This document shows, piece after piece, positions 47,153-56,763 of a DNA stretch of 64,000 nt. The DNA is from Cryobacterium gelidum (lineage in GTDB: Bacteria > Actinomycetota > Actinomycetes > Actinomycetales > Microbacteriaceae): assembly GCF_004403985.1 (NCBI RefSeq), contig NZ_SOHL01000027.1, positions 124,373 to 188,372 on the forward strand, in the 5' to 3' direction. The notes under the pieces were generated by a model. That model worked only from the letters and a program-made list of their open reading frames with translations. It searched no databases and was not told the origin of the DNA. The translations under genes were made by a program, and so were the position numbers. Position 1 is the first letter of the stretch. Every line of letters starts with the position of its first letter.

Positions 47153-47893
47153 CTACCAACGGCCGAGGGTCGCATTGAGAATTGCGAGGGCGGCCGGTCC
47201 GGCGGTCGACGTGCGCAGCACGGTGTCGCCGAGGCGCACTGATCTCGCGCCGGCGCGCTCGAGCAGCAGCAGTTCGGCCGGGGAGATTCCACCCTCTGGG
47301 CCGACGACGAGCAGAATGTCGCGGTCGTCGGTGGGCGCGGCCACCTCGGTGAGGCGACCGGTCGCGGTCGGGTCGAGCAGCAGCATCCGGGTGGTGGTAG
47401 CCAGCACGGCCAGTTGCTTCGTGCTGGCGAGAGGGGCGACGTCGGGCAGCCAGGCCCGAATCGACTGCTTGCTGGCCTCACGCACGATGCTGCTCCAGCG
47501 TTCGTGACCCTTGGCGATCTTGGGGCCCTCCCACCGGGTGATGGAGCGCGCGGCAGTCCAGGGGATGACGCCGTCAACGCCGAGTTCGGTGGCGGCCTGA
47601 ATGGCCAGCTCGTCACGGTCACCCTTGGCGAGGGCCTGCACCAGGCGGATGCGCGGCGTTGCTGCCGCCGCCTCGCTCGCGTCATCGACGCGCACGGTCA
47701 ACGTCGCGGCCTCTGCCGACAGCACCGTACCTTCCAGGAGCAGCCCGGCCCCATTGCCCAGGCGGAGCCGGTCCCCGGGACGAACCCGGCTGACCGTGAC
47801 CGCGTGGCGCGCCTCGGCACCGTCAACGACCACGACCTGCCCCGGACGACACTCGCCCGTCCGGAGCGTTTCCTGCAGGTAGAAGTGGGCCAC
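47153..47893 (-). CDS. rsmE: 16S rRNA (uracil(1498)-N(3))-methyltransferase
   Basis: A 246-residue SPOUT methyltransferase that methylates U1498 of 16S rRNA. The N-terminal PUA-like domain precedes the knot motif LVVGPEGGISPAELLLL and the LGDTVLRTSTA segment near the C terminus. The GTG start follows the dnaJ stop by one base (TAACGTG). Confidence 0.93.
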   Translation of the reverse strand: MAHFYLQETLRTGECRPGQVVVVDGAEARHAVTVSRVRPGDRLRLGNGAGLLLEGTVLSAEAATLTVRVDDASEAAAATPRIRLVQALAKGDRDELAIQAATELGVDGVIPWTAARSITRWEGPKIAKGHERWSSIVREASKQSIRAWLPDVAPLASTKQLAVLATTTRMLLLDPTATGRLTEVAAPTDDRDILLVVGPEGGISPAELLLLERAGARSVRLGDTVLRTSTAGPAALAILNATLGRW

Positions 47894-47894
47894 G

Positions 47895-48998
47895 TTAGCC
47901 GAGGAACCGGTCGCGCAGTTTGGCGAACAGTCCCTGCTGGTACTGGCTCAGGGTGGGCGCGGCGGTCGTATAGCGGGCGGCGAACTGTTCGATCAGGTCG
48001 CGTTCCTTATGGTCGAGTTTGCTCGGAGTGACCACGTGAATGCCGATCTTGAGGTCGCCACGACCGCTGCCGCGCAGCTTGGTGATGCCGCGGTCCCTGA
48101 TCGTGAGGACCTCGGAACTTTGCGCGCCGGGGCGGATCTCCACTTCGATGTCGCCGTCGAGGGCCTTCACGGTGACGCTCGTGCCGAGGATAGCGCTGGT
48201 CATGGGCACGTCGAGGGAGCACATCAGGTCGTCGCCGTCGCGGCTGAACACGTCGTGGTGGCGCACCTTCATCTCGAGGTACAGGTCGCCGTTGGGGCCG
48301 GCGGCCGGGCCCGCCTCGCCGCTGCCGGGCATTTGCAGCCGCAGGCCGGTGTCGACGCCGGCGGGAATGTCGACCGGAACCGTGCGGCGGGCGCGCACGC
48401 GGCCCTGGCCGGAGCAGGTCATGCACGGCGTCGCGATGATGGTGCCGAAGCCGCGGCAGGAACCGCACGGGCTCGACGTCATGACGTTGCCAAGCAGCGA
48501 GCGCACGGCGCGCTGGATGCTGCCGGTGCCGTGGCAGATATCACAGGTGACCGGCGAGGTGCCGGGTGCGCAGCAGGAGCCCTTGCAGGTGTCGCAGACG
48601 ATCGCGGTGTCGACCTCGAGGTCGCGGTGCGTGCCGAAGATGACCTCGTCGAGGTCGAGCTCCACCCGGAGCAGTGCGTCCTGGCCGCGTTCGCGGCGTG
48701 AGCGCGGGCCGCGGGTGCTACCTCCACCGCCACCGAAGAACGTTTCGAAGATGTCACCGAAATTGCCGAAGTTCTGCTCGGAGGAGCCGCCGTTCTGGCC
48801 ACCCTGGTCGTACTTCTGGCGCTGTTTGGCGTCGCTCAGCACGTCGTAGGCGTGGGTGATGCTCTTGAACCGTTCCGACGCTTCGGCGCCGGGGTTCACA
48901 TCGGGGTGCAGTTCGCGAGCCAGGCGGCGGTATGCCTTCTTGATTTCGTCGGTGGTCGCGTCGCGGCCAACGCCGAGCGCTTCGTAGTGGTCAGCCAA
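47895..48998 (-). CDS. dnaJ: Molecular chaperone DnaJ
   Basis: A 367-residue Hsp40. The J domain with HPD (31-33), a G/F region ([10 protein letters not shown] near 80), four zinc-binding CxxCxGx motifs (from about 135; the first reads CDTCKGSC with Cys for the final Gly) and the C-terminal substrate-binding domains are present. The TTG start at 48998 is preferred, behind AAGGAG; longer frames run through the 39-bp duplication and have no family match. It follows hrcA, so heat-shock control by HrcA is likely, but no CIRCE element is seen here. Confidence 0.92.
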   Translation of the reverse strand: MADHYEALGVGRDATTDEIKKAYRRLARELHPDVNPGAEASERFKSITHAYDVLSDAKQRQKYDQGGQNGGSSEQNFGNFGDIFETFFGGGGGSTRGPRSRRERGQDALLRVELDLDEVIFGTHRDLEVDTAIVCDTCKGSCCAPGTSPVTCDICHGTGSIQRAVRSLLGNVMTSSPCGSCRGFGTIIATPCMTCSGQGRVRARRTVPVDIPAGVDTGLRLQMPGSGEAGPAAGPNGDLYLEMKVRHHDVFSRDGDDLMCSLDVPMTSAILGTSVTVKALDGDIEVEIRPGAQSSEVLTIRDRGITKLRGSGRGDLKIGIHVVTPSKLDHKERDLIEQFAARYTTAAPTLSQYQQGLFAKLRDRFLG

Positions 48999-49070
48999 AG
49001 GTGGCTCTCCTTGAGTTTTTGATGATTCTGGTTCTGATGATTGATCTGATGATGTGGTCTCTACCGCGGA

Positions 49071-49148
49071 GGCGGCAACAGGTTTAGGTCTCGCCCAGCA
49101 GGCGGGAAAGGCGGCAACAGCTTTAGGTCTCGCCCAGCAGGCGGGAGA
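49071..49148. repeat. 39-bp tandem duplication of the hrcA 3' end
   Basis: The copies at 49071-49109 and 49110-49148 differ at two positions. The second holds the last codons and stop of hrcA; the first is a copy of them in the spacer before dnaJ. Confidence 0.85.
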
Positions 49149-50142
49149 GGTAGCGGGCAACGGCGCGCACGGCCGCCATGTTGTTGGAATAGTCCATGCG
49201 GGTTGGTCCGAGCACGCCGAGCCGGGCCAGGTTGCCGTTCGCGGTGTATCCGCTGGTCAGCACGCTCGCCTCGGGCAGTCCAAACGCCGCGTTCTCGCGG
49301 CCGATGCTCACCGAGACGCCGTGCTGGTCGGTTTCCATCTCGCCGAACAGGCGCAGCAGTACCACCTGCTCTTCGATGGCTTCGAGCACCGGGTAGATGC
49401 TGCCCGAAAAATCCTCTTCCGTGCGCACCAGGTTTGCCGCTCCGGCCATGACGAGTTTGTCCTGGCGGTTGGCGCCGACCTGTTCGGCGAGGGTACTCAT
49501 GACCAGGTCGACAATCGGCTGCAGCGCGGGCGAGCCCGGCCAGACGATTGCGGCGAGGGCCACGGATGCCTCGGCCATGCCGAGCCCTACAACCGCCACA
49601 TTGAGGCGGGCGCGCACCTCGCCGAGCGTCTGCTCATCGAGCGCACGGGGCAGGTCGATCACCCGCTGTTCCACCCCGCCGGAGTCGGTGATCAGCACTG
49701 ACAGAATGCGTGTCTCGGTCAGCGGCACGAACTCGATGTGGCGCACCTTGGCGCGCGACAGCGACGGGTACTGCACGAGCGCGACCTGGTGGGTGAGCTG
49801 CGAAAGCAGTCGCACGCTGCGCACGAGCACCTCGTCGAGATCGGCGGAATGGCCGAGAAAAGTTTCGATCGCCTGACGCTGGGCGGGAGTGAGCGGGCGC
49901 AGGTCGGCGAGGTGGTCGACGAAAACGCGGTATCCCTTGTCGGTGGGAATGCGCCCAGACGAGGTGTGCGGCGCCGCAATCAGCTCTTCCTCTTCGAGCA
50001 GGGCCATGTCGTTGCGAATAGTGGCGGCGGAGACGCCGAAAGAGTGCCGGTCGACGATGGATTTGGAGCCGACGGGTTCGCGAGAGGCGACGTAGTCCTG
50101 CACGATGACGCGCAACACATCGAGGCCACGGTCGGAAACCAT
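49123..50142 (-). CDS. hrcA: Heat-inducible transcriptional repressor HrcA
   Basis: A 339-residue repressor. The N-terminal winged helix ([20 protein letters not shown], then [20 protein letters not shown]) and the GAF-like HrcA domain are present. It normally binds CIRCE sites of groE-type genes and needs GroEL for activity. ATG 50142 is behind AGGAAGGCGG; the frame is open to 50256 without similarity. It is first in the cluster leading through dnaJ to era. Confidence 0.94.
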   Translation of the reverse strand: MVSDRGLDVLRVIVQDYVASREPVGSKSIVDRHSFGVSAATIRNDMALLEEEELIAAPHTSSGRIPTDKGYRVFVDHLADLRPLTPAQRQAIETFLGHSADLDEVLVRSVRLLSQLTHQVALVQYPSLSRAKVRHIEFVPLTETRILSVLITDSGGVEQRVIDLPRALDEQTLGEVRARLNVAVVGLGMAEASVALAAIVWPGSPALQPIVDLVMSTLAEQVGANRQDKLVMAGAANLVRTEEDFSGSIYPVLEAIEEQVVLLRLFGEMETDQHGVSVSIGRENAAFGLPEASVLTSGYTANGNLARLGVLGPTRMDYSNNMAAVRAVARYLSRLLGET

Positions 50143-50368
50143 TGCGCCGCCTTCCTGATTCTCCGGTACAGCTATGGTCGAGCGGATGCCGCTCCCCTGG
50201 CGCGCCGGTGGGCACGCTCGAGCACAGGTTTGCCGGTGCGTCGTTGGCACTCGCATCCGCTGACTGCCAATCCTATCGCGGCCGACTGGGAACGCCCATT
50301 GCCAGTATTGCGATGCAAGCGTTTAATTGTCGCTATACGCTCCACCATTTTGAGCGAAAGGCATGATT

Positions 50369-50854
50369 ATGACCGATCCACAGGCGCAACCACCCGGTGA
50401 GCCGAACTACCGTGAGCCGAATGTCGGCCAGCCGGCGTACGGCCAACAGCCAGGGACGGGGCAACCCGCCGGCAGCCCGTACGCCAATCCGGTGGTCGCG
50501 GCCCCCCTCTCGGAGGCCGATGACCGACAGTGGGCCTCCCTGGCGCACCTCGGCGGTATTTTGAGCTTTCTGCCGTCCCTGATCATTTGGCTGGTGTTCA
50601 AGGATCGAGGGCGCTTCACCAACACCGAAGCAAAAGGGGCGCTCAATTTTCAGATCACCTTGCTGATCGGTTACGTGGCGATCAATGTGATCTCGCTTAT
50701 TCTCGCGATCGTTACTTTCGGAATCGGCGGGATGTTCGTCAGTCTGTCCTGGCTGCTCTGGGTGGCGGGTGTGATCTTTTCGATCATGGGCTTCCTGAAG
50801 GCCAAGGATGGGCAGAACTATCGGTACCCGTTCGCCCTTCGTCTGATCAAGTAG
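50369..50854 (+). CDS. DUF4870 domain-containing membrane protein
   Basis: A 161-residue protein with a Pro/Gly/Gln-rich N-terminal tail (about 45 residues) and a DUF4870 domain with three membrane helices (WASLAHLGGILSFLPSLIIW, FQITLLIGYVAINVI, GMFVSLSWLLWVAGVIFSIM). ATG 50369 suits the AAAGG site better than ATG 50363. It is divergent from hrcA. A paralogue follows at 50946. Function is unknown. Confidence 0.82.
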   Translation: MTDPQAQPPGEPNYREPNVGQPAYGQQPGTGQPAGSPYANPVVAAPLSEADDRQWASLAHLGGILSFLPSLIIWLVFKDRGRFTNTEAKGALNFQITLLIGYVAINVISLILAIVTFGIGGMFVSLSWLLWVAGVIFSIMGFLKAKDGQNYRYPFALRLIK

Positions 50855-50895
50855 CCAGCGCGCAGGTCACTGCAACCCGGGACGATTAGTCTGGA

Positions 50896-50923
50896 GGTCA
50901 CTGGCACTGCCGTGCCAGTGACC
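50896..50923. promoter_or_regulatory. Perfect 12-bp inverted repeat before the second DUF4870 gene
   Basis: GGTCACTGGCAC (50896-50907), loop TGCC, and GTGCCAGTGACC (50912-50923) form a perfect hairpin or operator. An extra GGTCACTG direct copy lies at 50865-50872. The arm ends 22 bp before the ATG, so it could be a regulatory site or stem as well as a terminator for the first gene; there is no U-run. Confidence 0.6.
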
Positions 50924-50945
50924 GGCCGTACACCAGGAGGCCCCC

Positions 50946-51317
50946 ATGTCTGAGCAGAACCCGTACCAGTCAACGTCCGCCACCCCGATGAGCCCCGCCG
51001 ACGAGAAATTGTGGGCGACACTGATCCACGTCGGCGGCATCATCTTCAGCTTTCTGCCGGCGTTGGTCGGCTACCTCGTGCTGCGTGACCGTGGCCCGTT
51101 CATTCGCGCGCACACCGCGACCGCGCTGAACTTTCAAATCTCGCTCTTCATCTACGCGGCCGTTCTGGTTCCCATCACTATCGTCACGATCGGCTTCGGT
51201 GGCATTCTGTACCTACCGTTGGCCATCATCGCTCTCGTATTCATGATTCTGGCGGCCCTAGCCGCCAACCGTGGCCAGGGCTACAGCTACCCGCTGACGA
51301 TCAAGTTCGTCAGCTGA
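50946..51317 (+). CDS. DUF4870 domain-containing membrane protein
   Basis: A 123-residue paralogue of the preceding gene with a shorter tail and three membrane helices (LWATLIHVGGIIFSFLPALV, ALNFQISLFIYAAVLVPITI, GILYLPLAIIALVFMILAAL). CAGGAGG precedes the ATG. The two look like a tandem duplication that has diverged. Confidence 0.82.
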   Translation: MSEQNPYQSTSATPMSPADEKLWATLIHVGGIIFSFLPALVGYLVLRDRGPFIRAHTATALNFQISLFIYAAVLVPITIVTIGFGGILYLPLAIIALVFMILAALAANRGQGYSYPLTIKFVS

Positions 51318-51335
51318 GCACCGGTCGCCCGAGCA

Positions 51336-52559
51336 CTAGTCACTCAGGCGCCGCACCACGGCGTCGGCCAGCAGCCGTCCGCGCAGGGTCAGTTCGATGG
51401 ATCCAGCGAGGGCGGCTTTCGCATTGATGAGTTCGTCGGCGATGAGCCCGGCAACCTCGATGCGGCCCGCCGGCGACAGTGACGCCACCGGTATGCCGGT
51501 GCGGATGCGGCTCTGCAGCAGAATACGCTCGAGCTCGCGGGTCGGCGCGTCGAGCGTCTCGCGGCCGGCCGCCGGCGACAGGCCGCCGAGCATCCGTTCG
51601 GCGTACGCGGCCGGATGCTTGACGTTCCACCACCGCACGCCGCCGACATGGCTGTGTGCGCCGGGGCCGACGCCCCACCAATCCTGACCGGTCCAGTAGG
51701 CGAGGTTGTGGCGCGAACGGTGCGCGTCGCTCGCGGCCCAGTTGCTGACCTCGTACCAGTGGTACCCGGCGGCGGCGAGGAGTTCGTCGGCCAGCTCGTA
51801 GAAATCGGCCTGCTGATCGTCGTCGGTCGGCGCGATCTCGCCGCGGCGAATCTGCCGGGCCAGCTTGGTGCCGTCTTCGACGATGAGCGAATACGCACTC
51901 AGGTGGTCGGGGTGCAGGCTGAGGGCCTGCTCGAGGCTCGTGCGCCAGTTTGCGAGGGACTCCCCCGGCGTCCCGTAGATGAGGTCGAGGCTCACGTCGA
52001 GCCCGGCGGCGCGGGCCCACTCCACGACGAGCGGTACCCGCTCGGGATCGTGGGTGCGTTCGAGCGTCGCGAGCACGTGCGGCACCGCGGACTGCATGCC
52101 GAACGACACCCGGGTGAATCCTCCCGCCGCGAGGGCACCGAGGTAGGCGGCGTCGACCGAGTCGGGATTCGCCTCGGTGGTCACCTCGGCGCCGTCTTGC
52201 AAGCCCCACTGCTCTCGCACGGCCCCGAGCATGCGGGTCAGGTCGGTGACTGGCAGCAGCGTCGGAGTGCCGCCCCCGAAGAACACCGTCGACACAGGGC
52301 GATCGGGCACGCCCGACGCGGTGAGCATGCGCGCGGCCGCCTCGACCTCGAGCACGGCCTGGCTGGCGTAATCGCTCTGTTTGACGCCGCGCAGCTCGGT
52401 AGCGGTATAGGTGTTGAAGTCGCAGTAACCGCAACGTACCCGACAGAACGGGACGTGCAGGTAGACGCCGAAATCGCGTTCGCCAGCGTCAACGGCCGCG
52501 GAGGCCGGCAGGAGGCCGTCGTCGGGTGCTGGGTCGCCGACGGGGTGGGGTCCGGCCAT
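51336..52559 (-). CDS. hemW: Radical SAM heme chaperone HemW
   Basis: A 407-residue radical SAM protein. The CxxxCxxC cluster motif is at 39-46 (VPFCRVRCGYCDFNTY), and GGGTPTLLP and the HemN-type C-terminal domain follow. HemW carries heme to respiratory proteins and is often misannotated as coproporphyrinogen oxidase. It follows lepA and DUF1990 on the same strand. Confidence 0.9.
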   Translation of the reverse strand: MAGPHPVGDPAPDDGLLPASAAVDAGERDFGVYLHVPFCRVRCGYCDFNTYTATELRGVKQSDYASQAVLEVEAAARMLTASGVPDRPVSTVFFGGGTPTLLPVTDLTRMLGAVREQWGLQDGAEVTTEANPDSVDAAYLGALAAGGFTRVSFGMQSAVPHVLATLERTHDPERVPLVVEWARAAGLDVSLDLIYGTPGESLANWRTSLEQALSLHPDHLSAYSLIVEDGTKLARQIRRGEIAPTDDDQQADFYELADELLAAAGYHWYEVSNWAASDAHRSRHNLAYWTGQDWWGVGPGAHSHVGGVRWWNVKHPAAYAERMLGGLSPAAGRETLDAPTRELERILLQSRIRTGIPVASLSPAGRIEVAGLIADELINAKAALAGSIELTLRGRLLADAVVRRLSD

Positions 52560-52611
52560 GGGAAATGCTCCAGTACGTTGAAAAAATGTTGACTAGTGGC
52601 GGATCGCGCCG

Positions 52612-53262
52612 CTAGTTGATGGCACCAACGGGGTGCAGGGCCCGTAGGTACAGCCTGGTGAACTTGGCCTGCTGAAAGCGCAGTACCGGCCAGGCCAAGC
52701 GGTAATACCAGGTGCTGGCCCGTGAGAACGAGCGAATCGTCAGCCAGACCGAGTCATCCTCGCGGTGTTCGACGATGAAGGATTCTTCGCCGCTTTCCGG
52801 GTGGCCGGCCATGGTGCCGTAGGCGAATCCGATGCGGGCGACCTCGTCGATCACGTAGACGACGCGTACCGGCGCGGTCACGCGCAGCAGCCACACCTTC
52901 ATTTTCAGCGTCGCTGTCATGCCGTTGGCGATATACGGCGTGCCGTCGTCAGCGAAGGTGGCTTCGTTGACCGGATGCTGCTGCTTGACTGCCGGGGTGC
53001 CGTCGGATTGAAAGGTGACCGGGGTGTACTGCACGCCGGTACCGTTTTCAAGATCGGTCACCTCCATGCCGCTGCCGCGCTGGATTCCCCACGTCATCAG
53101 CAATTTGGTCGCGGCTTCAAACCGTTCGTGGGAACTGCCGAGCTTCACGCTCTGTTCCATCGGCCGGTAGCCCTTGGGCGGATAGCTCATCAGGTCGGGA
53201 GCGAGCGTGCCGCCGATGGCGGCATAGCTGACGGCGGCATCGGTGAAGGTGGATCTGCGCAT
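52612..53262 (-). CDS. DUF1990 family protein
   Basis: A 216-residue protein of the DUF1990 family (YPPKGYRPMEQSVKLGSSHE early, RVVYVIDEVARIGFAYGTMA and HPESGEESFIVEHRED later). It starts 5 bp after the lepA stop and is probably co-transcribed. Function is unknown; a START-like lipid-binding fold has been suggested for such proteins. Confidence 0.85.
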   Translation of the reverse strand: MRRSTFTDAAVSYAAIGGTLAPDLMSYPPKGYRPMEQSVKLGSSHERFEAATKLLMTWGIQRGSGMEVTDLENGTGVQYTPVTFQSDGTPAVKQQHPVNEATFADDGTPYIANGMTATLKMKVWLLRVTAPVRVVYVIDEVARIGFAYGTMAGHPESGEESFIVEHREDDSVWLTIRSFSRASTWYYRLAWPVLRFQQAKFTRLYLRALHPVGAIN

Positions 53263-53267
53263 CCTCT

Positions 53268-55118
53268 TTACTTCTTGTCTTTCGTCTCAATGTCCCCCGA
53301 CAGCGCTGCGATGAAGGCCTCCTGTGGCACCTCGACCCGGCCGACCATCTTCATGCGCTTCTTACCTTCTTTCTGCTTCTCAAGCAGCTTACGCTTGCGC
53401 GAGATGTCACCGCCGTAGCATTTGGCGAGCACGTCTTTACGCATCGCCGAGATGCTCTCCCTCGCGATGATGTGGGCGCCGATCGCGGCCTGAATGGGCA
53501 CCTCGAACTGCTGGCGCGGAATCAGTTTGCGCAGGCGCCCGGTCATGAGAGCGCCGTAGGCATAGGCCTTGTCCCGATGCACGATGGCAGAAAACGCGTC
53601 GACCTGTTCGCCCTGCAACAAGATGTCGACCTTGACCAGGTCGGCCTCCTGCTCGCCGGAGGGTTCGTAGTCGAGCGAGGCGTACCCGGCGGTGCGGCCC
53701 TTGAGCATGTCGAAGAAGTCGAACACGATCTCGCCCAGCGGCATCGTGTAGCGAATCTCGACGCGGTCTTCGCCGAGGTATTCCATGCCGAGCAGCGTGC
53801 CGCGGCGGCTCTGGCAGAGCTCCATGATGACGCCGACGTAGTCTTTCGGCGCGAGGATGGCGGCCTTGACCATGGGTTCGAGAACCTTGGCGATCTTGCC
53901 GGTGGGGTATTCGCTCGGGTTGGTGACCGTGATGGTGCGTTTGTCGTCGGTGGTGACCTCGTATGGCACGCTCGGCGCGGTCGTGATGAGGTCGATGTTG
54001 AACTCGCGTTCGAGGCGTTCGGTGATGATCTCGAGGTGGAGCAGGCCGAGGAAGCCGCAGCGAAAGCCGAAACCGAGAGCGACGGAGGTCTCCGGCTCGT
54101 ACCCGAGACTGGCGTCGGACAGCTTGAGTTTGTCGAGCGCTTCGCGCAGCGCCGGGTAGTCGCTGCCGTCGATGGGGTACAGCCCGGAGAAGACCATGGG
54201 CTGCGGTTCGTTGTAGCCGGGCAGCGCGTCGGTCGCCGGGCGCAGGGCGGTCGTGATGGTATCGCCGACCTTGGACTGGCGCACGTCTTTCACGCCGGTG
54301 ATCAGGTAGCCGACCTCGCCGACCTTGAGCCCCTTGCTTTCGATCGGTTCGGGCGAGATGACGCCGATCTCGAGGATCTCATGGGTTGCCCTGGTCGACA
54401 TCATCTGGATTTTTTCGTGGGCCTTGAGGTGACCATCGATCATGCGCACGTAGGTGACGACGCCGCGGTAGCTGTCGTAGACCGAGTCGAAGATCATGGC
54501 GCGGGCCGCGGCATCCGGGTTGCCCTGCGGCGCGGGAATCATCGTGGTGGCGAGGTTGAGCAGTTCCTCCACACCGGCACCGGTCTTGCCGGAGACGCGC
54601 AGCACGTCTTCGGGGCGTCCGCCGATGAGGCTCGCGAGTTCGCGGGCGTACTTGTCGGGGTCGGCGGCCGGCAGGTCGATCTTGTTGAGCACCGGGATGA
54701 TCGTGAGATCGTTTTCGAGGGCGAGGTAGAGGTTGGCGAGGGTCTGGGCTTCGATGCCCTGGGCCGCGTCGACCAGCAGGATGGCGCCCTCGCAGGCGGC
54801 GAGGCTGCGGGAGACCTCGTAGGTGAAGTCGACGTGGCCGGGGGTGTCGATCATGTTCAGCGCGTAGGTGACGCCGTCCATCTCCCACGGCATGCGCACG
54901 GCCTGGCTCTTGATGGTGATGCCGCGTTCACGCTCGATGTCCATGCGGTCCAGGTACTGGGCGCGCATGGAACGTTCGTCGACGACGCCGGTGATCTGCA
55001 GCATCCGGTCGGCGAGCGTCGACTTGCCGTGGTCGATGTGGGCAATGATGCAAAAGTTTCGGATGAACTCGGGGGCCGTGGCGGCCGGTTCCAGCGCGTG
55101 AAGGGCTCTCGGTGACAT
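53268..55118 (-). CDS. lepA: Elongation factor 4
   Basis: A 616-residue translational GTPase. G1 AHIDHGKST (26-34), DTPGHVD, NKID and the LepA-specific C-terminal domain ([20 protein letters not shown], then KKRMKMVG) are complete. It acts on ribosomes in stress and during initiation. It leads a lepA-DUF1990-hemW run. Confidence 0.96.
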   Translation of the reverse strand: MSPRALHALEPAATAPEFIRNFCIIAHIDHGKSTLADRMLQITGVVDERSMRAQYLDRMDIERERGITIKSQAVRMPWEMDGVTYALNMIDTPGHVDFTYEVSRSLAACEGAILLVDAAQGIEAQTLANLYLALENDLTIIPVLNKIDLPAADPDKYARELASLIGGRPEDVLRVSGKTGAGVEELLNLATTMIPAPQGNPDAAARAMIFDSVYDSYRGVVTYVRMIDGHLKAHEKIQMMSTRATHEILEIGVISPEPIESKGLKVGEVGYLITGVKDVRQSKVGDTITTALRPATDALPGYNEPQPMVFSGLYPIDGSDYPALREALDKLKLSDASLGYEPETSVALGFGFRCGFLGLLHLEIITERLEREFNIDLITTAPSVPYEVTTDDKRTITVTNPSEYPTGKIAKVLEPMVKAAILAPKDYVGVIMELCQSRRGTLLGMEYLGEDRVEIRYTMPLGEIVFDFFDMLKGRTAGYASLDYEPSGEQEADLVKVDILLQGEQVDAFSAIVHRDKAYAYGALMTGRLRKLIPRQQFEVPIQAAIGAHIIARESISAMRKDVLAKCYGGDISRKRKLLEKQKEGKKRMKMVGRVEVPQEAFIAALSGDIETKDKK

Positions 55119-55316
55119 AGTTCGTCCATTATTCCATGCTCGGTGCGGTTACCGGTCTCCGAGAGCTGCGCCGGGCTCGCAGGAAGCTCGGGGACGCGTG
55201 CGCGGTGGTATCGCAGGACGGCTGAGCCCGCCGTAGACCCGCGCCATCCATGCCCGGCGACTGGCGCAACGGGCGCGCCCAGCCACCTCGCGCGGCGGCT
55301 GGCTAGGCTCACGGGC

Positions 55317-56042
55317 ATGAAGATTCCCGAGGCGCGTGTGCCGGTTCTGCTCGTGCACGGGATTCGGGCTTCGGCGACGATGTGGCGTCATCAAGAGCAG
55401 ACGCTGCGTGCCGCCGGGTACCCGGTGCTCGCAATCGATCTGCCGGGCCACGGGAAGCGGATGGGCGAGTCGTTCACGGTACCGACGGCGCTCGCCGCCA
55501 TCGATGACGGGGCGGCGCACCTCGGTGGTCGAGTTCTGCTCGTGGGACTATCGCTCGGCGGTTACTACGCCATGGCGTATGCCGCCCAGCACCCCGATCG
55601 GGTGGCCGGACTCGTCGCCGCTGGCTGTAGCGCAGTACCGAAGGGTGTGCTGCTCGAGGGGTACCGCGTGCTTGCCCGGATGATTCACCGACTGCCCGAT
55701 CGCGGCTTGTGGCTGCACGAAACCATGGCCCGCCGATTACTGCCGCCCGCCGGCGCGCGCGACGTACTCGCGGGCGGCGCCGCGCTCGACGTGATGGATG
55801 CCGGATTGCGCGCGACCTCCACGCTGACCCCCCTGGCCAGCCTCGCGGCGTACCCGGGGCCGATCTGGTTGGTCAACGGCGCCCTCGATCACTTTAGGCT
55901 GAACGAGAGGCGTTTTCTGGCCGCATGCCGCAACGGGGAGGTCGTCGTGGTTCCGGGTGCGACGCACCTGTCAAGCCTGGCCCAGCCGGAGCGCTTCACG
56001 ACCATTCTGTTGCGGGTCGCCGGCCAGGTGTCCGCTGCCTGA
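55317..56042 (+). CDS. Alpha/beta hydrolase
   Basis: A 241-residue hydrolase with the oxyanion-hole HGIRAS segment (14-19), nucleophile Ser79 in GLSLGG, Asp in NGALDHF and His in GATHLSS. ATG 55317 opens the fold; the frame is open back to 55143. The substrate is unknown. It is divergent from lepA. Confidence 0.85.
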   Translation: MKIPEARVPVLLVHGIRASATMWRHQEQTLRAAGYPVLAIDLPGHGKRMGESFTVPTALAAIDDGAAHLGGRVLLVGLSLGGYYAMAYAAQHPDRVAGLVAAGCSAVPKGVLLEGYRVLARMIHRLPDRGLWLHETMARRLLPPAGARDVLAGGAALDVMDAGLRATSTLTPLASLAAYPGPIWLVNGALDHFRLNERRFLAACRNGEVVVVPGATHLSSLAQPERFTTILLRVAGQVSAA

Positions 56043-56267
56043 CCATCAGCGTCTGATGCGGTGTCCATTTTCGGGTCGGAGGCCTGCGACTATCGGCCTC
56101 TGGACATCCGCGACCCGGGCGGGGCCGGTTTCGGGATGGAGGCACTTGCTGGTAGCGTTAGTGGTTGGCTTGCGTGTCGGGTCCCACCCCGCACGATTTT
56201 CGCCGCAGAAGCGCCCTCTACCGCTGAGCGGCTGTCCGTACCAGAATCTAACGAAAGCGTAAAAAAC

Positions 56268-56531
56268 GTGGCAAATATCAAGTCGCAGATCAAGCGAATT
56301 GGCACCAACAAGAAGGCCCAGGAGCGCAACAAGGCTGTCAAGAGCGAGTTCAAGTCCGCAATCCGCGCGACTCGTACCGCAATTGCCGCTGGCGACAAGG
56401 ACAAGGCCGTCGTCGGTCTCGCCTTTGCGTCCAAGAAGCTCGACAAGGCCGTCAGCAAGGGTGTCATCCACCAGAACCAGGCTGCGAACAAGAAGTCGGC
56501 CATCGCGAAGGCCGTTTCCGCCCTCGTCTGA
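56268..56531 (+). CDS. rpsT: 30S ribosomal protein S20
   Basis: An 87-residue basic protein of the bS20 family ([20 protein letters not shown] at the start, [19 protein letters not shown] at the end). The GTG start at 56268 gives the normal length; longer frames are not family-like. A strong terminator follows. Confidence 0.95.
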   Translation: MANIKSQIKRIGTNKKAQERNKAVKSEFKSAIRATRTAIAAGDKDKAVVGLAFASKKLDKAVSKGVIHQNQAANKKSAIAKAVSALV

Positions 56532-56602
56532 TCAATACTCGCTGCACCCGACGGGTGTGATCGCATCGGCTCGAGAGAGCGGATCCTGCTCCCCCGTTGC
56601 AC

Positions 56603-56635
56603 AGAAAACCCTCGCCCTCCCGGCGGGGGTTTTCT
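56603..56635 (+). terminator. Rho-independent terminator after rpsT
   Basis: AGAAAACCC pairs with GGGTTTTCT around a GC-rich loop and is followed by TGTTT. It lies 70 bp past the rpsT stop. Confidence 0.85.
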
Positions 56636-56719
56636 TGTTTCGCGGTAACCCGAGTTCATAGCCGGGCATGGCTCGCCCTGAACCGATCCACCGTCAGGTC
56701 GCGGCGGCCGACTCTCTCT

Positions 56720-56763
56720 GACCTTCCGGAACGCGCTACTGGACCTTCCGGAACGCGCTACTG
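56720..56763. repeat. 22-bp tandem duplication at the holA stop codon
   Basis: Two perfect copies of a 22-bp unit (56720-56741 and 56742-56763) that begins gaccttccggaacgc. The holA stop (56758-56760) lies in the second copy. Confidence 0.85.

Noticed and set aside
48470-48600. Altered first zinc motif of DnaJ (CDTCKGSC) as a defect
   Set aside because: All eight metal Cys are kept and the GSCC pattern seems usual for this bacterial group, so it is not taken as a loss.
50143-50368. CIRCE operator for HrcA
   Set aside because: No TTAGCACTC-N9-GAGTGCTAA-like sequence was found in the hrcA upstream region.
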